Shown here: piece by piece, positions 4,912 to 7,350 of the stretch
How the letters are laid out: the number at the start of each line of letters is the position of its first letter
Position numbering within the stretch: the first letter of the stretch is position 1
Assembly: GCA_013153955.1 (NCBI GenBank)
Contig: JAADDM010000172.1
Coordinates: 1-7,350, forward strand
Reading direction: 5' to 3'
Length of the DNA stretch: 7,350 nucleotides
From: Gammaproteobacteria bacterium
GTDB lineage: Bacteria > Pseudomonadota > Gammaproteobacteria > Thiomicrospirales > Thiomicrospiraceae
The notes under the pieces: generated by a model
What the model was told of the DNA's origin: nothing
What the model saw: only the letters and a program-made list of their open reading frames with translations
The model's database searches: none
Position numbers and translations under genes: made by a program

Positions 4912-5295
4912 ATGCGTCATTATGAAGTCGTATTTCTAGTGCACCCTGATCAATCTGAACAGGTTCCTGCAATGCTAGAACGTTACCGTGCCCTTATCGA
5001 ACAGTCTGGTGGATCAATTCACCGTTTAGAAGACTGGGGTCGCCGTCAACTTGCTTACCTTATCAATAAGGTACACAAAGCACACTACATTTGTATTAAC
5101 ATCGAATGTGGCCAAGAAGCTCTTGATGAGCTTGAGAACGCTTTCTATTATAACGATGCTGTTTTACGTAGCATGGTTGTTAGACAGAAAGAAGCACTTA
5201 CTGAGCCTTCAGTAATGGCTGGTAAGAAAGACGAAAAATCAGACAAGCGTCGTGATAACCGCTCGAATGATTCTCGCAATCAAGGAGCACGCTAA
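4912..5295 (+). CDS. rpsF: 30S ribosomal protein S6
   Basis: S6 binds the 30S platform together with S18. The 127-residue product starts MRHYEVVFLVHPDQSEQVP, almost as in E. coli, and keeps the core HRLEDWGRRQLAYLINKVHK (residues 37-56) and NDAVLRSMVVR (81-91). The tail (about 104-127) is a low-complexity Lys/Arg/Asp/Asn/Ser run ending QGAR. E. coli S6 instead ends in glutamates to which RimK adds more glutamate, so that modification site is not evident here. A perfect TAAGGAG (4899-4905) stands 6 nt before the ATG, fixing the start. The stop overlaps the rpsR start (TAATG). rpsF opens a four-gene transcript, and its leader is structured. Confidence 0.98.
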   Translation: MRHYEVVFLVHPDQSEQVPAMLERYRALIEQSGGSIHRLEDWGRRQLAYLINKVHKAHYICINIECGQEALDELENAFYYNDAVLRSMVVRQKEALTEPSVMAGKKDEKSDKRRDNRSNDSRNQGAR

Positions 5296-5522
5296 TGTCT
5301 AGAGGATTCGGAAGAAAGAAATTCTGTCGTTTTACTGCTGACGGCGTAAAACAAATTGATTATAAAGACCTAGATACTTTGAGAGCTTATATTACGGAAA
5401 CTGGGAAAATTGTTCCTAGCCGTATTACAGGCACTAGCGCTAAGTATCAGCGTCAACTGGCAACTGCAATCAAGCGCGCGCGCTATATTGCAATCCTGCC
5501 ATATACTGATCAACATAAATAA
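5295..5522 (+). CDS. rpsR: 30S ribosomal protein S18
   Basis: S18 forms a heterodimer with S6 on the 30S platform near the mRNA exit. The 75-residue product has the same length as E. coli S18. It shows KFCRFTADG (residues 9-17) and the strongly conserved block KIVPSRITGTSAKYQRQL (38-55), ending AIKRARYIAILPY. The ATG shares one base with the rpsF stop, and AAGGAG (5282-5287) inside the end of rpsF gives a Shine-Dalgarno 7 nt upstream, so translation is probably coupled, which suits equimolar S6 and S18. Enterobacteria carry priB between the two genes; no room for it exists here. Confidence 0.99.
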   Translation: MSRGFGRKKFCRFTADGVKQIDYKDLDTLRAYITETGKIVPSRITGTSAKYQRQLATAIKRARYIAILPYTDQHK

Positions 5523-5557
5523 ACGTTTAAAGATTAGTTAAATTTAACAGGTACTCA

Positions 5558-6454
5558 ATGCTAGCAGTTGCAAATTATTCAATGAAAGGGCCTTTTCAGG
5601 CCATCATCGCAATTTGTATTTTGTCTATGTTGAGTGTTGTGATTGCGCCCATTGGAATATTGGTCGGTGCAATCATCGCTTTAGTAACCTTACGTATTTC
5701 GGTTGCTGAAGGATTTAAAGCCCTTATCTGGGGTGCGGTAAGCCATGTGGCTTTAACGGTGATGCTTTCTGGTAATTATTGGCCAGGCATGATTGCTGTT
5801 TTTGAGTATATGCTGCCGGTATGGTTAATGAGTATTGTCTTACGACAAACCAATTCATTAGCCCATACACTCCAGTTTGCAATGATCATTGCTGGGTTAG
5901 GGGTTATTGGATTTCATCTGATAGTACCTAACCCTGCCGAATGGTGGTTAGCGTTATTTAACCAGCATGTTGCACCCGCTCTAGAAGCAGCAGAGGTTGT
6001 TTATCAACCCGATGTTATAGCGGAGCTTGCGAAGATGGTTACCATGCTATTAGCAGTATTTGCTGTTATGTTATGGTTCTCCATCTTAACGCTGGGTCGC
6101 TGGTGGCAGAGTGCACTCTATCACTCGGGTCAGTTTCAATCTGATTTTTATCAGCTGAGACTGCCGAAATCAACCGCTTATGCAGCCATTGCGCTTGCTG
6201 TAATCGGATTGGTTTCTGGAGAGCCTACTGGATTGGTTTATGACCTATCTGGTGTTGTGATTGTTGGTTTGATGTTTCAGGGCATTGCCATTGCACATCA
6301 AACAATGTCTATCAAGCAACTGAATAAGGCTTGGTTGGCAGGACTTTATATCTTGTTATTTTTATTTCCACAAACGATGTTGATATTAGCAACCATCGGT
6401 TTAGTAGATACTTGGGTAGACTTTCGAAACCGTTGGGAAAAAGAAGAACTATAG
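5558..6454 (+). CDS. DUF2232/YybS-like polytopic membrane protein of unknown function
   Basis: This 298-residue protein is very hydrophobic, with about eight or nine predicted membrane segments (roughly 12-30, 31-48, 53-72, 76-95, 103-123, 158-180, 206-221, 228-249 and 259-283). A more polar stretch near 124-157 and a loop at 181-205 separate the segments. The C-terminus GLVDTWVDFRNRW matches the ending I associate with DUF2232 proteins. Position supports this: Pseudomonas has an uncharacterised membrane gene between rpsR and rplI, and Firmicutes carry yybS near rplI and the replicative helicase gene. No catalytic motif is apparent, so no function is assigned; a transporter-like fold is possible. 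The ATG at 5558 has a weak CAGG Shine-Dalgarno 6 nt upstream; a second in-frame ATG at 5582 has none. With only 35 bp after rpsR, 11 bp before rplI and no terminator, it is co-transcribed with ribosomal protein genes. Codon use is less restricted than in its neighbours, consistent with lower expression. Confidence 0.85.
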   Translation: MLAVANYSMKGPFQAIIAICILSMLSVVIAPIGILVGAIIALVTLRISVAEGFKALIWGAVSHVALTVMLSGNYWPGMIAVFEYMLPVWLMSIVLRQTNSLAHTLQFAMIIAGLGVIGFHLIVPNPAEWWLALFNQHVAPALEAAEVVYQPDVIAELAKMVTMLLAVFAVMLWFSILTLGRWWQSALYHSGQFQSDFYQLRLPKSTAYAAIALAVIGLVSGEPTGLVYDLSGVVIVGLMFQGIAIAHQTMSIKQLNKAWLAGLYILLFLFPQTMLILATIGLVDTWVDFRNRWEKEEL

Positions 6455-6465
6455 AGGTTTAAGCT

Positions 6466-6918
6466 ATGAATGTTATTCTGCTTGAAAAAGTACAAAATCT
6501 AGGATCTTTAGGCGATCAAGTATCAGTTAAGTCTGGTTATGCTCGTAACTTTTTGATTCCTAAAGGTAAAGCAAAAGCAGCAACTAAAGAAAATGTTGCT
6601 GCATTTGCAGAAATCCGCGCTGAGCTTGAAAAGGCAGCGGCTGCTGAATTAGCAGTGGCACAGGGTGTTTTCGAAAACTTGAACGGTCAAGTCATTACGA
6701 TTGAATCTACTGCTGGAGACGAAGGGAAACTTTTCGGTTCTGTTGGTACTCAAGATATTGCTGACTCAATCAAAGCTTCTGGCTTTGCTGTTGAGCGCCG
6801 TGATATTCGTATGCCTGAAGGTGTACTACGTCATGTTGGAACATATGAAATTGATGTTCAGTTACACAGCGACGTTATTGCTTCAATTACCGTTGAAGTA
6901 AAGGCGATTGAAGAGTAA
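6466..6918 (+). CDS. rplI: 50S ribosomal protein L9
   Basis: L9 binds 23S rRNA at the base of the L1 stalk and reaches across the ribosome surface, affecting frame maintenance. The 150-residue product (E. coli 149) has the N-terminal domain with MNVILLEKVQNLGSLGDQV and GYARNFLIPKGKA (residues 24-36). The Ala/Glu-rich connecting helix follows (about 41-74), then the C-terminal domain with AGDEGKLFGSVG (83-94). The Shine-Dalgarno AGAGG (6453-6457) overlaps the TAG stop of the membrane gene, so translation may be coupled to it. A strong terminator 20 bp after the stop ends the rpsF operon. Confidence 0.98.
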   Translation: MNVILLEKVQNLGSLGDQVSVKSGYARNFLIPKGKAKAATKENVAAFAEIRAELEKAAAAELAVAQGVFENLNGQVITIESTAGDEGKLFGSVGTQDIADSIKASGFAVERRDIRMPEGVLRHVGTYEIDVQLHSDVIASITVEVKAIEE

Positions 6919-6938
6919 TTCTTTTCAATTAATGCTTT

Positions 6939-6980
6939 AAAAAAAGCGAGGTTCATTCTTTGAATGACCTCGCTTTTTTT
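6939..6980. terminator. strong bidirectional terminator after rplI
   Basis: GCGAGGT (6946-6952) pairs with ACCTCGC (6967-6973), and CATTC (6954-6958) with GAATG (6962-6966). A single bulged T (6953) interrupts the left arm and the loop is TTT. Seven A residues precede the stem (6939-6945) and seven T residues follow (6974-6980), so it can act on both strands. It ends the rpsF-rpsR-DUF2232-rplI transcript and isolates dnaB. Confidence 0.94.
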
Positions 6981-7104
6981 ATGCCTGATATTCAGTAGGC
7001 TAAGTAGATTTATCGAGGACTACCTACTAAATGGGTTCGCTTTCTGCTGCAAATCCCTTTTAAAGGCTCCATAAACTTTGAGTCTGGCTAATGTCTATTT
7101 CCGT

Positions 7105-7110
7105 TATAAT
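7105..7110 (+). promoter_or_regulatory. candidate -10 element for dnaB
   Basis: A perfect TATAAT lies 38 bp before the dnaB ATG and beyond the rplI terminator, so dnaB probably starts its own transcript here. No -35 at 16-18 bp is convincing. TTGAGT (7078-7083) matches four of six positions but is 21 bp away. The 124 bp between the rplI terminator and this site contain short inverted repeats but no gene. Confidence 0.5.
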
Positions 7111-7148
7111 ATCTCCTTTGCTTTAACACCTACGATTGAAACGCCCTT

Positions 7149-7350
7149 ATGAATCATATGTCTCCAAATACTAAGCCTGATGAACTGTTTAAAGTTCCGC
7201 CACACTCCATGGAGGCAGAGCAGTCTGTTCTTGGAGGACTGATGCTCTCTAATGAGGTATTTGATGATGTGAGTGGGATCGTCAATGAATCTGACTTTTA
7301 TACTAAACAGCATCAAGCCATTTTTCTTGCGATTGTCTCTCTTAGTCGCA
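7149..7350 (+). CDS. dnaB: replicative DNA helicase DnaB, 5' part
   Basis: DnaB is the hexameric 5'-3' helicase that unwinds DNA at the replication fork and recruits primase. The frame is open to the right edge, so only the first 67 residues of a protein usually about 460 long are visible. LFKVPPHSMEAEQSVLGGLM (residues 13-32) is nearly identical to the start of E. coli DnaB (LKVPPHSIEAEQSVLGGLM), and SDFYTKQHQAIF continues the N-terminal helical domain. The ATPase domain lies outside. No strong Shine-Dalgarno precedes 7149, and another in-frame ATG at 7158 is possible; both lie in a variable leader. rplI followed by dnaB is a common pairing in bacteria. No intein or frameshift is visible in this part. 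Confidence 0.96.
   Translation, partial: MNHMSPNTKPDELFKVPPHSMEAEQSVLGGLMLSNEVFDDVSGIVNESDFYTKQHQAIFLAIVSLSR

Noticed and set aside
5288..5300. priB expected between rpsF and rpsR
   Set aside because: The rpsF stop and rpsR start overlap by one base, so no gene fits.
7104..7316. Minus-strand open frame of 70 codons
   Set aside because: It overlaps the start of dnaB, whose N-terminal sequence is clearly recognisable on the + strand.

Overview
The window is a conserved housekeeping stretch of a gammaproteobacterial chromosome. All genes lie on the + strand. The proteins closely resemble their E. coli and Pseudomonas counterparts (S1, S6, S18, L9, IHF-beta, PyrF and the DnaB N-terminus). The order aroA-cmk-rpsA-ihfB-lapA-pyrF, followed by rpsF-rpsR-(membrane protein)-rplI-dnaB, joins two blocks widely conserved in Gammaproteobacteria. 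Base composition looks A+T-leaning (about 40-45% GC by eye). The second block matches the Pseudomonas-type layout (DUF2232-like membrane gene before rplI) rather than the E. coli one (priB between rpsF and rpsR). A Thiomicrospira/Piscirickettsiaceae-like sulfur oxidiser is possible, but that is only a guess.

Layout. Positions 1-503 hold the 3' end of aroA (shikimate pathway). Cytidylate kinase (cmk) follows at 603-1277. A structured leader of about 150 bp precedes rpsA, which encodes six-domain ribosomal protein S1. Two hairpins and a 17-bp palindrome separate rpsA from ihfB. A strong terminator closes ihfB. A perfect TATAAT just behind it probably starts a lapA-pyrF transcript, in which the two genes are 2 bp apart. 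A probable terminator ends pyrF. Its T-tract overlaps the -35 of a good sigma70-type promoter for rpsF-rpsR-DUF2232-rplI, which ends at a strong bidirectional terminator. Another TATAAT precedes dnaB, which runs off the right edge.

Function. Most of the window serves translation (S1, S6, S18, L9), nucleotide supply (Cmk, PyrF) and chromosome architecture and replication (IHF-beta, DnaB). There are also an aromatic amino-acid enzyme, a small envelope protein (LapA) and one integral membrane protein of unknown role inside the ribosomal operon.

I see no mobile element, CRISPR array, tRNA or rRNA gene, or foreign island, and no convincing undescribed system. The parts most worth a second look are non-coding: the rpsA leader, which has no Shine-Dalgarno sequence and has a GGGA-loop hairpin; the rpsF leader with a long bulged hairpin; the palindrome upstream of ihfB; and promoters nested against the preceding terminators. 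The absence of lapB between lapA and pyrF is also notable.
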